The notes beneath the pieces are model-generated. The model saw only the letters and a program-made list of their open reading frames with translations. It was not told where the DNA came from and made no database searches. From NCBI RefSeq assembly GCF_008001235.1, contig NZ_CP040751.1, positions 603,001-667,000 of the forward strand: 64,000 bases of DNA, written 5' to 3'. The stretch comes from Salidesulfovibrio onnuriiensis (GTDB lineage: Bacteria; Desulfobacterota; Desulfovibrionia; Desulfovibrionales; Desulfovibrionaceae). Both the position numbers and the translations under genes were made by a program. The stretch's first letter is position 1. Every line of letters begins with the position of its first letter. Positions 56,550 through 64,000 of this stretch are shown here, one piece after another.

Positions 56550-57335
56550 ATGATATTCCCCGCAAAGACCGCCGCCGTGCTCTGCACGGCGGCCCTGGTG
56601 CTTTTCACGGCCCTTTCCGCGTTCGCCCTGGACGTGCCCGCGCTCAAGGGGCGGGTCAACGACTACGCCAACATGATCACGCCCAAGGCCGAAAGCCAGC
56701 TCAATGAAATGCTGGCCCATTTCGAGGCCTCGGACTCCACCCAGTTCGTGGTGCTCACCGTGCCTTCGCTGGAGGGCGATTCCCTGGAGGACTTTTCCAT
56801 GCGCGTGGCCGAGGCCTGGAAGGTCGGTCACAAAGGCAAGGACAACGGCGCGCTGCTGGTGGTCAGCGAAGGCGACCACAAGATGCGCATCGAGGTGGGC
56901 TACGGCCTGGAAGGCGTGCTCACGGACGTGCTGGCCGGGCAGATCGTGGACAACGTCATTGCCCCGGAATTCAAGCAGGGCCGCTATGACGACGGCTTTC
57001 TGCTGGGCGCGGCGGCCATGGTCAAGGCCGCGCGCGGCGAATTCAAGGGCTCGGGCCTCAAGCGCGAGCGCCGTTCCTCGGGCGGCAGCGTCTTCAGGCT
57101 CCTGTTCCTGCTCTTTTTCCTGCCCATCTGGGCCTTCGGGTTCATGGGCCGCCACAGCCGCAGGGGCCGCAGCAGCGGCAGCGTGCTGCCCTGGATCGTG
57201 CTCGGCTCCATGATGGGCGGCAGCAGCCGTTCCTCCGGCGGATTTGGCGGCGGAGGTTTTGGAGGAGGCGGCTTCGGCGGATTCTCCGGCGGTGGCGGCG
57301 GCTTCGGCGGCGGCGGAGCTTCCGGGGGCTGGTAG
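56550..57335 (+). CDS. TPM-domain (YgcG-like) membrane protein
   Basis: 261 residues. Signal peptide (VLCTAALVLFTALSAFA), a TPM domain (VNDYANMITPKAESQLNEML; GLEGVLTDVLAGQIVDNVIA; RYDDGFLLGAAAMVKAA), a membrane helix (LFLLFFLPIWAFGFM) and a C-terminal tail very rich in glycine and serine ending GGGASGGW. TPM domains are implicated in photosystem II repair in plants; bacterial function is unclear. GGGAGG precedes the ATG, 15 bases after lemA. The next gene is a close paralogue. Confidence 0.85.
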   Translation: MIFPAKTAAVLCTAALVLFTALSAFALDVPALKGRVNDYANMITPKAESQLNEMLAHFEASDSTQFVVLTVPSLEGDSLEDFSMRVAEAWKVGHKGKDNGALLVVSEGDHKMRIEVGYGLEGVLTDVLAGQIVDNVIAPEFKQGRYDDGFLLGAAAMVKAARGEFKGSGLKRERRSSGGSVFRLLFLLFFLPIWAFGFMGRHSRRGRSSGSVLPWIVLGSMMGGSSRSSGGFGGGGFGGGGFGGFSGGGGGFGGGGASGGW

Positions 57336-57336
57336 A

Positions 57337-58092
57337 ATGCGGAAATTGGTTCAATGCCTTGCCTTGGCTCTTCTCGTGCTGGCGACGCCGCTGTCGGCGT
57401 CTGCGCTGGATGTGCCGAGCCTTAAGGGTCGCGTGAATGATTACGCGGACATGATTTCCCCGGGCACCGAGCGAGACCTGGACGAAAGTCTAGCGGAGCT
57501 GCAACGTACGGACGGCACCCAGGTGGTGGTCCTGACAGTGCCCTCGCTGCAAGGTGACAGCTTGGAAGATTTTTCCATGCGTGTGCTCGAGGCCTGGAAG
57601 ATCGGCCAGAAGGGTAAGGACAACGGCGTGCTTCTGCTCGTGAGTCGGGATGAACGCACAGTCCGTATCGAGGTGGGCTACGGTCTGGAAGGCAGGCTCA
57701 CGGACGTGCTGGCGGGCCATCTCATCGACCAGATCATGACTCCCTATTTCCGTCTCGAACAATACGACAAGGGATTTGAAGAGGGCGTGGAGGGCATCGT
57801 TGCCGGTGTTCACGGCGAATACTCTCTGGATCAGAGCAGCATCCCCGGTGTAAATCAGTGGACGATCTTGGCGGCAGTTCTGTTTCTGGGTGTAGGTCTC
57901 GTGTATTTTTGCCGTCGAAGCTATACGAACAAGTATGGCTGGAATCCTGAAAAAGATCAGGCAAATGCCGCAGCGGCTGGTTTTGAGGATTGGGCCCATG
58001 AAGGGCGCAGGCATCATCGTGGCGGTGGTTTCAGTCGCTTTTCCGGCGGTGGCGGAGGCTTCGGCGGGGGCGGTGCCTCCGGGAGCTGGTAG
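57337..58092 (+). CDS. TPM-domain (YgcG-like) membrane protein, paralogue
   Basis: 251 residues, starting one base after the stop of the previous gene. Same plan: signal peptide (CLALALLVLATPLSASA), TPM domain (VNDYADMISPGTERDLDESL; VEVGYGLEGRLTDVLAGH-type region) and membrane helix (WTILAAVLFLGVGLVYFC), with glycine tail GGGGASGSW. The near-identical mature N-termini (LDVPxLKGRVNDYAxMI) show a tandem duplication that has since diverged. Function as for its neighbour. Confidence 0.83.
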   Translation: MRKLVQCLALALLVLATPLSASALDVPSLKGRVNDYADMISPGTERDLDESLAELQRTDGTQVVVLTVPSLQGDSLEDFSMRVLEAWKIGQKGKDNGVLLLVSRDERTVRIEVGYGLEGRLTDVLAGHLIDQIMTPYFRLEQYDKGFEEGVEGIVAGVHGEYSLDQSSIPGVNQWTILAAVLFLGVGLVYFCRRSYTNKYGWNPEKDQANAAAAGFEDWAHEGRRHHRGGGFSRFSGGGGGFGGGGASGSW

Positions 58093-58102
58093 GAAAAAAC
58101 GC

Positions 58103-58555
58103 ATGAAGTTTGGAGCAGCGTTATCATCGGTTGTTGGGTATTGGTGCCTATTTCCATTGTCCGCGTACGCATTTGATAGCTCGGCTAACAATCCAAATTA
58201 TACTTTAAAAGGTTTAAGCTTGCTGGTGCTGGGCTTGTTCCTTTTGCCGATTGTACTCTTTTGTGCTGTTAAGGTGCGTTTGAAAGTTGATGATAAAATT
58301 GAAGAAATTCAAAAGAAAGAACCGAGAGGCAAAACGTGGGTGGCTAGAGAGCTTTCCATTAACTGGCCGTTAGTGGTTCCGATGATATTCACATGCGTCT
58401 TTTATTATTTGTATTTTTTTCACGAAGGTGCCTTCACTAAACGTAATACCCCACTATGGGCTCCGCTAGTAGGAGCTGTCGTTTTTTATTTAGTCTTTCG
58501 AAAGAAAGCGAGTTCTAAACAAAACGGCAACGTTGATGAGAGGGGAGAAGAGTAG
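58103..58555 (+). CDS. AT-rich membrane protein of unknown function
   Basis: 150 residues from ATG 58103 (AGGA 9 bases upstream), just after the second TPM gene. Membrane-related segments: an N-terminal signal-like stretch ending LFPLSAYAF, LSLLVLGLFLLPIVLFCAVK, LVVPMIFTCVFYYLYFF and WAPLVGAVVFYLVF, with a short charged loop KVDDKIEEIQKKEPRGK. I recognise no family. Base composition and codon choice are much more AT-rich (TTA, ATT, AAA frequent) than every neighbour, suggesting recent arrival or relaxed selection. It interrupts an otherwise GC-rich TPM cluster. Confidence 0.6.
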   Translation: MKFGAALSSVVGYWCLFPLSAYAFDSSANNPNYTLKGLSLLVLGLFLLPIVLFCAVKVRLKVDDKIEEIQKKEPRGKTWVARELSINWPLVVPMIFTCVFYYLYFFHEGAFTKRNTPLWAPLVGAVVFYLVFRKKASSKQNGNVDERGEE

Positions 58556-58640
58556 CTTTTCATGATATCGACTTTATTAATAATAAATTCTAATTTATGG
58601 ATATTTTGATTCAAACCACAAATAACCACAAGGAACTATA

Positions 58641-59282
58641 ATGGGCGCTCAATCCTTTCTGACAGCCGAGGAACAGCGGAAGATCATCGAATGCGTCAAG
58701 GACGTGGAAACGCGGACCTCGGGCGAGATCGTGCCCGTGATCGCCAGCGAATCCTACCACTATCCGAGCGCGGTGGCCTTCGGCTCGCTGCTGCTGGGCG
58801 TGGCCGCCGCCGTGGCGGCGTGCATGTACCTCGGCAGTGAGGACATGTGGATGTTTCTGGCTATTTTTCTGGGCGCTTATTGCGTATTCCAAATCGTATT
58901 ACGTTATGCCTCCATCCTGAAGAAGCCGTTTGTCTCGCGCCGCCAGATGGCCGAGGAAGTGGACGAGGCGGCCATCACCAATTTTTATTTGAACGGACTG
59001 CACCACACCCGTGATCAGACCGGGATCATCATCTATGTTTCGGTGTACGAACGCATGGTGCAGGTGCTGGCCGACAAGGGCATCAACGACAAGGTCGATC
59101 CGCAAGTCTGGAACGAGGTCGTGCGGATCGTGACCAAGGGTATCCGCACGGGAGCGCCCGCGGACGGCATCTGTCAGGCCATTGCCCGGTGCGGCGAACT
59201 GATCACCGAGCATTTCCCCATCAAGGCAGACGATACGGATGAGCTCCCCAACCTCATCATTGATGGGGAAGCTAAGCAGTAA
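58641..59282 (+). CDS. TPM-domain protein, membrane-bound
   Basis: 213 residues. A TPM-like start (FLTAEEQRKIIECVKDVETR, TSGEIVPVIAS) is interrupted by two helices (GSLLLGVAAAVAACMYLG and MFLAIFLGAYCVFQIVLRYA) before the second half of the domain (TGIIIYVSVYERMVQVLADK; INDKVDPQVWNEVVRIVTKG). It lacks the glycine tail of the two upstream paralogues. TPM proteins with this topology commonly accompany LemA. Separated from the cluster by the AT-rich gene; two strong hairpins follow. Confidence 0.8.
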   Translation: MGAQSFLTAEEQRKIIECVKDVETRTSGEIVPVIASESYHYPSAVAFGSLLLGVAAAVAACMYLGSEDMWMFLAIFLGAYCVFQIVLRYASILKKPFVSRRQMAEEVDEAAITNFYLNGLHHTRDQTGIIIYVSVYERMVQVLADKGINDKVDPQVWNEVVRIVTKGIRTGAPADGICQAIARCGELITEHFPIKADDTDELPNLIIDGEAKQ

Positions 59283-59287
59283 AGATT

Positions 59288-59323
59288 ACGGGGGAAACTC
59301 TTTTCCAAAAGGGTTTCCCCCGT
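59288..59323. terminator. very strong hairpin after the TPM cluster
   Basis: A 17-base stem (59288-59304 with 59307-59323, two G-U pairs) with an almost absent loop, beginning 6 bases after the TPM gene stop. No clear T-run follows, so it may work as terminator, mRNA stabiliser or both. Confidence 0.6.
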
Positions 59324-59348
59324 GCTCCCTTCCCAACATTTTTCAGAT

Positions 59349-59385
59349 AAAACGCCCGGCGGCCTTGCAGGCCGTCGGGCGTTTT
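59349..59385. terminator. bidirectional intrinsic terminator
   Basis: A 16-base stem (59349-59364 with 59370-59385, one G-U) and loop TTGCA, with four A on one side and four T on the other; suits both the TPM gene and the convergent cobalamin gene. Confidence 0.85.
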
Positions 59386-59409
59386 GTGTTTTGAATCAAG
59401 CCAGGGTTT

Positions 59410-59432
59410 CCAAAGGGGATAATCCCCTTTGG
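59410..59432. repeat. perfect inverted repeat, possible REP element
   Basis: CCAAAGGGGAT (59410-59420) and ATCCCCTTTGG (59422-59432) are perfect 11-base arms around one A. With the two hairpins before it this makes three strong structures within 150 bases. It may be part of a dispersed intergenic repeat family; no second copy was seen here. Confidence 0.5.
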
Positions 59433-59453
59433 CCGCCGGAGGCATCTTCTGAA

Positions 59454-62132
59454 TTACAGCTTGTAGAAGAGCGGAACCTGCTTGCAGCAGCGGCCGAATC
59501 CGAGGGCGCAGTAGATCTGCTCCATGTCGATGGCCTCGCGCACCACCGAGGCGAGATGATCCAGGCTCGCTTCCAGATCGTAGGTGGTCTGGATGTTCTC
59601 CAGCGGATCGAGCCCTTTGTCCATGCGCAGCTCGTTGATGAACCAGCGCCGGAATTCGTCGGCATCGAACAGGCCGTGCAGATAGGTACCCCAGACCCGG
59701 CCGTCGGGCAGGCCAAATCCGAGCGGCTCGTCCTGCTGGTTGCGGATGGACACGCGCAGCTCGGAAGACAGCGCGCGGGTCTGGCCGTGATGGATCTCGT
59801 AGCCGTGCACCCGGCGGCCGCTCTTGCAATGCACGCCCACGGTGCGCTGGAGGGTCTTTTCGGCGGCCAGCTCCGTGGCGATGGGCAGCAGGCCGAACCC
59901 TTCCTGGCGGATGGAGTCGGACTCCAGGCCAAAGGGATCGTCCACCATCTGGCCGAGCATCTGGAACCCGCCGCAGATGCCGATGACGCGCGTCTTATGC
60001 TCGCCGTGGGCCAGAGAGCGCACGGCCGCGGCCATGCCCATGCCCTTGAGCGCCTTCATGTCCGGCACCGTGCTTTTGCTGCCGGGAATGATGACCGCAT
60101 CGGGGGTGCCCAGTTCCAGGGCCGAGGTGACGATGCGCACGCGCACGTCCGGCTCGGCAAAGAGCGGATCGATGTCGTTGAAATTGGAAATGCGCGGCAG
60201 GTCGATGACCGCAATGTCCACGCACTGGTCCTCGGGCAGCTTGTCGTCCTGGCTGGGCCGGATGCCGTCCTTGAACGAGACCGAGTCCTCCTCGGGCAGG
60301 CCGAGGTTGTGGATGTACGGGATTACGCCCAGGACCGGCTTGCCCGTGTTCTGGAAGGTGAATCCCAGGGCGGAGTCGAGCAGGGTGGCGTCGCCCCGGA
60401 AGCGGTTGATGGCGAACCCGAGCACGTAGTCGCGCTCGGCCGGGGTGAGCAGGTTCATGGTCCCGACCAGGGAGGCGAACACCCCGCCCCGGTCGATGTC
60501 GCCCGCGAGAATGACCTTGGCGTCCGCGTACTTGGCCATGGCCATGTTCACGATGTCGTGATGCTTGAGATTGACCTCCGCCGGGCTTCCGGCCCCTTCC
60601 AGGACCATGATGTCGTGTTCGTTGGCCAGCGAGTCGTAGGCGGCCTTCACGGCCTCCCAGGCGCGCGGCTTGAAGTCCACGTACTGGCGCACGCTCATGT
60701 TGCCCACGGGCTTGCCCATGACAATGACCTGCGAGCCCGTGTCCGAGCCGGGCTTGAGCAGCACCGGATTCATGCGCACGTCGGGCCTGAGGCGGCAGGC
60801 TGCGGCCTGGGTCACCTGGGCCCGGCCCATTTCGCCGCCCTCGTCGGTGACAAAGGAATTGAGCGACATGTTCTGGGCCTTGAACGGGGCCACGCGGTAG
60901 CCGTCCTGGAGCAGGATGCGGCAGAAGGCGGCGGCCAGCACGCTCTTGCCCGCGTTGGAGCAGGTGCCCTGGAGCATGAGGGCCGGGGTCCGGCTCTCGC
61001 GCTTGACCAGCGGCGCCTTGCCCGTGCCCGTGGCGCGCTTGAGGGCCTTGAGCAGCCGCTCGTTGTCCTCGGCGCTGCGTACGGCCACGCGGAACCAGCT
61101 GTTGTCCAGGCCTTCGAAATTGCCGCACAGCCGGATGGCGACCCTGTCCTTCAGGAGCTTGTCGTAGAGCGGCAGGGCGTCCTGGCCGAGCCGGTCCACC
61201 TTGCAGAGCAGGAAATTCGCGGACGAGGGATAGACCTTGATGCCGGGCAGCTTGCGCATGCCCGCGGCCAGGTTTTCGCGCAGCAGCCTGGTCTGCTCCT
61301 TGGTGCGCTGCGTGTATTCGGTGTCGCGCAGGCAGCGCGCGCCCACGCGCTGGGCCAGGGTGTTCACGGACCAGGTGGGCAGGCGGCGCTTCATGGCCAG
61401 GATCAGGTCCGGGTTGGCAAAGGCCAGGCCCAGGCGCAGCCCGGGGATGGAAAAGAATTTGGTCAGCGAGACGATGGTGATGACGTTGGCGGGCCGGTCC
61501 TTGATGAGCCGGTCCGGGTTGCCGGGCATGAACTCGGCGTAGGATTCATCCACGACGAACCGCGACTGCGGGAACATGGTGGCCAGTTCGCGCAGCTCGG
61601 CCGGATCAAAGGCCTGGCCCGTGGGATTGTTGGGCTGGCACAGGAATACCAGGGACGGCGTGGTCAGCATGGCCCCGAGCTTGGCCATGTCCACCTGGAA
61701 GCCCTCTTCGAGCTTGAGCGGCGTCTGGACCATCTCCAGCCGGTGCAGGGAGCACAGGCGGGCGTAGTCCACATAGGTGGGCGAGGGGATGATGGCGCGG
61801 CGGAAACCGCCCAGCCCGACGGCCGCGTGCAGCAGTTCGGATGCGCCGTTGCCGGGAAGCACCTGCGTGGGCCAGACCTTGTAGGCCTCGCATGCGGCCA
61901 TGACCAGGTCGGCGCAGTCCGGGTCCGGATAGTGGGAGACTTCGGCCAGAGCCCGGCCGATCTCCATGCCCAGCCAGGGGGGCGGCCCCAGGGGGTTCAT
62001 GCTGGCGGAAAAGTCGAGCAGCTCTTCGGGGGCGCATCCGGCCTTTTCGGCCATTTTCCTCAGGTTGCCGCCGTGGGCGTATTTCCTTTCGTCCAGGACC
62101 TCGGGAATCCCGGAAAACACGCTTTGCTTCAA
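59454..62132 (-). CDS. fusion of CobD-like aminotransferase and cobyric acid synthase
   Basis: 892 residues. The first ~370 are a PLP-dependent fold I protein (CobD/CobC/HisC type) with [26 protein letters not shown] and PLP lysine in [14 protein letters not shown]; threonine-phosphate decarboxylases of this kind make the aminopropanol phosphate of the cobalamin loop. From about residue 388 it is a full CbiP/CobQ: ATP site [40 protein letters not shown], and a glutaminase half with [16 protein letters not shown] and HGLFD. Cobyric acid synthase amidates four side chains with glutamine. One chain thus joins two adjacent steps before CbiB. No cobalamin riboswitch was convincing upstream. Confidence 0.9.
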   Translation of the reverse strand: MKQSVFSGIPEVLDERKYAHGGNLRKMAEKAGCAPEELLDFSASMNPLGPPPWLGMEIGRALAEVSHYPDPDCADLVMAACEAYKVWPTQVLPGNGASELLHAAVGLGGFRRAIIPSPTYVDYARLCSLHRLEMVQTPLKLEEGFQVDMAKLGAMLTTPSLVFLCQPNNPTGQAFDPAELRELATMFPQSRFVVDESYAEFMPGNPDRLIKDRPANVITIVSLTKFFSIPGLRLGLAFANPDLILAMKRRLPTWSVNTLAQRVGARCLRDTEYTQRTKEQTRLLRENLAAGMRKLPGIKVYPSSANFLLCKVDRLGQDALPLYDKLLKDRVAIRLCGNFEGLDNSWFRVAVRSAEDNERLLKALKRATGTGKAPLVKRESRTPALMLQGTCSNAGKSVLAAAFCRILLQDGYRVAPFKAQNMSLNSFVTDEGGEMGRAQVTQAAACRLRPDVRMNPVLLKPGSDTGSQVIVMGKPVGNMSVRQYVDFKPRAWEAVKAAYDSLANEHDIMVLEGAGSPAEVNLKHHDIVNMAMAKYADAKVILAGDIDRGGVFASLVGTMNLLTPAERDYVLGFAINRFRGDATLLDSALGFTFQNTGKPVLGVIPYIHNLGLPEEDSVSFKDGIRPSQDDKLPEDQCVDIAVIDLPRISNFNDIDPLFAEPDVRVRIVTSALELGTPDAVIIPGSKSTVPDMKALKGMGMAAAVRSLAHGEHKTRVIGICGGFQMLGQMVDDPFGLESDSIRQEGFGLLPIATELAAEKTLQRTVGVHCKSGRRVHGYEIHHGQTRALSSELRVSIRNQQDEPLGFGLPDGRVWGTYLHGLFDADEFRRWFINELRMDKGLDPLENIQTTYDLEASLDHLASVVREAIDMEQIYCALGFGRCCKQVPLFYKL

Positions 62133-62751
62133 AAGACCTCCGGTGCAGGCTCAGGAAAGAGGAATCGCTTCTTTGAATTTCTAGACTTTCTCAAGATGCT
62201 TTACCCTTGTACGCGGAAAATCCGACTTCGACAAGATGCGACACAACTCTGCAATGTGAAAAATAACCCCCAGGCTTTTCAGGAGGAAAGTGCGCATTGC
62301 GGTCAGCTGCGGAATTGCCGCGTGTTTTGCTTTCAGTACACTGTAATCAATGCAAAATATGTAAATTGCGGTTTTGTGTTTTGAAACCGCAAGCGCAAAA
62401 CCGCAAGTGCTGGTTTCGTCCTGTTCGCAGGACCGCCACTCTGCATGGGAGTGCGAAAAACCGCAATGTCTTTCCGGCAAAGGCTTTCCGGGCGTTCGCT
62501 CGAAGCGTTGCGTTTTGCCACAAAAAGGCAAAAAAATGTGCTTTTTTTCGAATCGGCAAGCAATCAGGTCTATCGAGAAAAAAGCGTCTCCTCTTTTTAC
62601 TCTTTGCGTAGCCCGACGAGATCGAAATTTCGATTCGGTGAGTGTTTAGCTAGCTTAGTTTTTTCCGCAACATTTTGTCTTTATTGCCAAATTGTGTAAG
62701 GGCTTCTGATAGTTTTGCGGCACATCAAGTGACAACAATCGGGAGGCATTC
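62133..62751. other. 620-bp intergenic region between cbiP fusion and LivJ-type gene
   Basis: No convincing gene: overlapping short frames here lack ribosome binding sites and families. The region is AT-richer than both flanks and structured, with repeats of AAAACCGCAA and a stem. A weak promoter for the LivJ-type gene may be TTGCCA (62684-62689) with GATAGT (62708-62713). Other hairpins include TTTTGCC/GGCAAAA (62513-62519/62527-62533). Confidence 0.45.
62366..62466. repeat. AAAACCGCAA repeats with a pairing inverted copy
   Basis: AAAACCGCAA occurs at 62397-62406 and 62457-62466, with GAAACCGCAA at 62383-62392. An inverted copy TTGCGGTTT (62366-62374) pairs perfectly with 62384-62392 (9 bases, 9-base loop) and could alternatively pair with either later copy. 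This would allow mutually exclusive RNA structures. Confidence 0.5.
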
Positions 62752-63933
62752 ATGAAAAATCAGTTGTTCAAAATCGGCCTGACGGCATTCCTGCTGGTGG
62801 GAGCCCTCATGGTCGCGGGCTGCGGCGGTGGTGGAGAAGACACCATCAAGATCGGCTTCAACATCCCCATGACCGGCGACATCCCCAAGGTGGGCGAGGC
62901 TTCCAAGTACGCGGCCGAGATGCTCAAGGAAGACATCAACTCCCAGGGCGGCCTGGAAGTGGGCGGCAAGAAGTACAAGCTCGAGTTCGTCTATGAAGAC
63001 AACGAATCCAAGGCTGAATCCGCGGTCAACGCGGCCCTGAAGCTCATCGAGCAGGACCAGGTCGTGGCCATCATCGGTCCCAACTCCTCCAAGCAGGCCG
63101 TGCCCGCCGGCGGCACCTGCAACGACAACCGCGTGCCCATGATCTCCCCGTGGTCCACCAACCCGGATACCACCAAGGATCGCCCGTGGGTGTTCCGCGC
63201 CGCGTTCCTGGATCCGTTCCAGGGCCCGGTGGCCGTGAACTTCGCCACCAAGCAGTTCGGCGCCAAGACCGCCGCCGTGCTCTTCGACATCTCCAACGAC
63301 TACTCCAAGGGCCTGGCCGAAATCTTCCAGTCCGAATGGGAAAAGAAGCACGGCGCCGATACGGTCGTGGCCTTTGAATCCCACGGCACCAAGGACCAGG
63401 ACTTCTCGGCCCAGCTGACCAAGATCCTGGCCGCCAAGCCCGACTTCATCTTTGTTCCCAACAACTACAACCAGGTGGCCCTGATCATCAAGCAGGCCCA
63501 CGACCTGGGCTGGGAAGGTCCGTTCATGGGATCCGACGCCTGGGGGTCCGCCGAGCTCATGACCCTGTGCGGCGACGACTGCAAGGGCCAGTTCTTCTCC
63601 ACCCACTATGCGGCCGCCGGGGCCAAGGGCGACACCAAGGTCTTCATCGACCGCTACACCGCAAAGTACGGCTACACCCCGGACGATGTCGCGGCCCTGA
63701 CCTGGGACGCCACCCGTCTGGTGCTGCAGGCCATCCAGGATGCGGGCAAGTACGAGTCCGACGTGCGCAAGGAGCGCCAGTCCATCCGTGACGCGCTGGG
63801 CGGCATCAAGGAATTCGCCGGCATCACCGGCAGCATGAAGTTCGACGCGCAGGGCGATCCCATCAAGTGCGCCGTGGTGGTCGAGATCGACGACCAGGGT
63901 CAGTTCGTGTTTGCCGAATCCGTTTGTCCGTAA
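62752..63933 (+). CDS. branched-chain amino acid-type ABC transporter binding lipoprotein
   Basis: 393 residues. Lipoprotein signal with lipobox LMVAGC (MKNQLFKIGLTAFLLVGALM), then a type I periplasmic binding fold of the LivJ/LivK family: IKIGFNIPMTGDIPKVGEAS, VAIIGPNSSKQAVPAGGTCN, VFRAAFLDPFQGPVAVNFAT. It captures branched-chain or related amino acids. Usually permease and ATPase genes (livHMGF) follow; here only a hairpin is visible before the window ends, so they are presumably further on. GGGAGG precedes the ATG. A ~620-base upstream region suggests complex control. Confidence 0.88.
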   Translation: MKNQLFKIGLTAFLLVGALMVAGCGGGGEDTIKIGFNIPMTGDIPKVGEASKYAAEMLKEDINSQGGLEVGGKKYKLEFVYEDNESKAESAVNAALKLIEQDQVVAIIGPNSSKQAVPAGGTCNDNRVPMISPWSTNPDTTKDRPWVFRAAFLDPFQGPVAVNFATKQFGAKTAAVLFDISNDYSKGLAEIFQSEWEKKHGADTVVAFESHGTKDQDFSAQLTKILAAKPDFIFVPNNYNQVALIIKQAHDLGWEGPFMGSDAWGSAELMTLCGDDCKGQFFSTHYAAAGAKGDTKVFIDRYTAKYGYTPDDVAALTWDATRLVLQAIQDAGKYESDVRKERQSIRDALGGIKEFAGITGSMKFDAQGDPIKCAVVVEIDDQGQFVFAESVCP

Positions 63934-63964
63934 TCCGGACGGAGTTGTCTGATTCAGTATATTG

Positions 63965-63993
63965 GCGGGGGTCGGAGTTCCGATCCCCGCTTT
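63965..63993 (+). terminator. hairpin after the LivJ-type gene
   Basis: An 11-base stem (63965-63975 with 63980-63990, one G-U), loop AGTT, then TTT. It may reduce expression of downstream transport genes relative to the binding protein, a frequent arrangement. Confidence 0.65.
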
Positions 63994-64000
63994 AGCCTTT

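Noticed and set aside
59322-62384. Long plus-strand frame opposite the CobD-CbiP fusion
   Set aside because: Shadow frame; it would also run through two strong terminators, and the minus-strand protein has complete catalytic motifs.
62425-62460. Cobalamin riboswitch-like string GCCACTCTGCATGGGA
   Set aside because: Only a partial B12-box resemblance, on the plus strand facing the LivJ-type gene, with none of the other conserved riboswitch elements seen; probably chance.
62366-62466. CRISPR-like array from AAAACCGCAA repeats
   Set aside because: Repeats are only 10 bases, spacing is irregular and no cas gene is present.

Overview
The window is a high-GC bacterial chromosome segment whose gene content fits a sulfate-reducing deltaproteobacterium of the Desulfovibrio/Pseudodesulfovibrio type. 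Pointers are an hcp hybrid-cluster protein with the anaerobe-type N-terminal cysteine spacing and an HcpR-like upstream site, a CobD-like/CbiP fusion, a short anaerobe-type ThiC, phosphotransbutyrylase plus butyrate kinase, nickel-pincer (lar) genes, and very many large hybrid sensor kinases. This is inference from gene content; no rRNA or tRNA gene was seen.

Layout. 1-0.7 kb: a small HTH/hypothetical pair under an apparently autorepressed promoter. 0.8-4.8 kb: GT39 glycosyltransferase, MarR regulator and a MATE pump whose 5' leader carries a 29-codon ORF and an intrinsic terminator. 4.8-9.4 kb: larE-larB, convergent thiC, then larC coupled to a DUF3431 gene. 9.5-11.6 kb: orphan MacB-type permease and solute-binding protein. 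11.6-18.7 kb: ddaH diverging from a TetR-DUF2867 pair, then TetR-adaptor-RND pump (adaptor frameshifted). 18.8-22.2 kb: KdsC-like phosphatase, DAC-domain protein, a two-helix membrane protein and a degenerate HD-GYP protein. 22.3-28.3 kb: chemoreceptor, ABC_sub_bind-type binding protein, diguanylate cyclase and HD-GYP protein. 28.4-40.4 kb: GT2, three sensor kinases (one frameshifted), a solute-binding protein and an iron alcohol dehydrogenase. 40.6-42.2 kb: hcp. 42.5-44.9 kb: argS and a SPOR protein. 45.2-47.7 kb: ilvH-like, ptb, buk. 47.8-52.3 kb: hybrid kinase, cheR, HDOD protein. 52.3-55.5 kb: DUF4079, heptosyltransferase-like GT9, queuosine-precursor transporter and a frameshifted murI. 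55.6-59.3 kb: LemA with three TPM-domain proteins and an AT-rich membrane protein. 59.5-62.1 kb: CobD-like/CbiP fusion. 62.1-62.75 kb: repeat-rich intergenic DNA. 62.75-63.9 kb: LivJ-type binding lipoprotein.

Themes. Signalling dominates: five histidine-kinase-related genes, one chemoreceptor, CheR, two HD-GYP proteins, one GGDEF protein, an HDOD protein and a DAC-domain protein. Drug-efflux modules (MATE, RND) each have a nearby regulator. Three genes (RND adaptor, a PAS kinase, murI) are each broken by a single missing base beside a short G/C run; because murI is normally essential, base-calling error in the assembly is the leading explanation.

The strongest candidates for something undescribed are the MATE leader, the DAC/small-membrane/degenerate HD-GYP cassette, the LarC lacking its C-terminal half and coupled to DUF3431, the chemoreceptor with a C-terminal sensor-like domain, and the LemA/TPM cluster with its AT-rich passenger.
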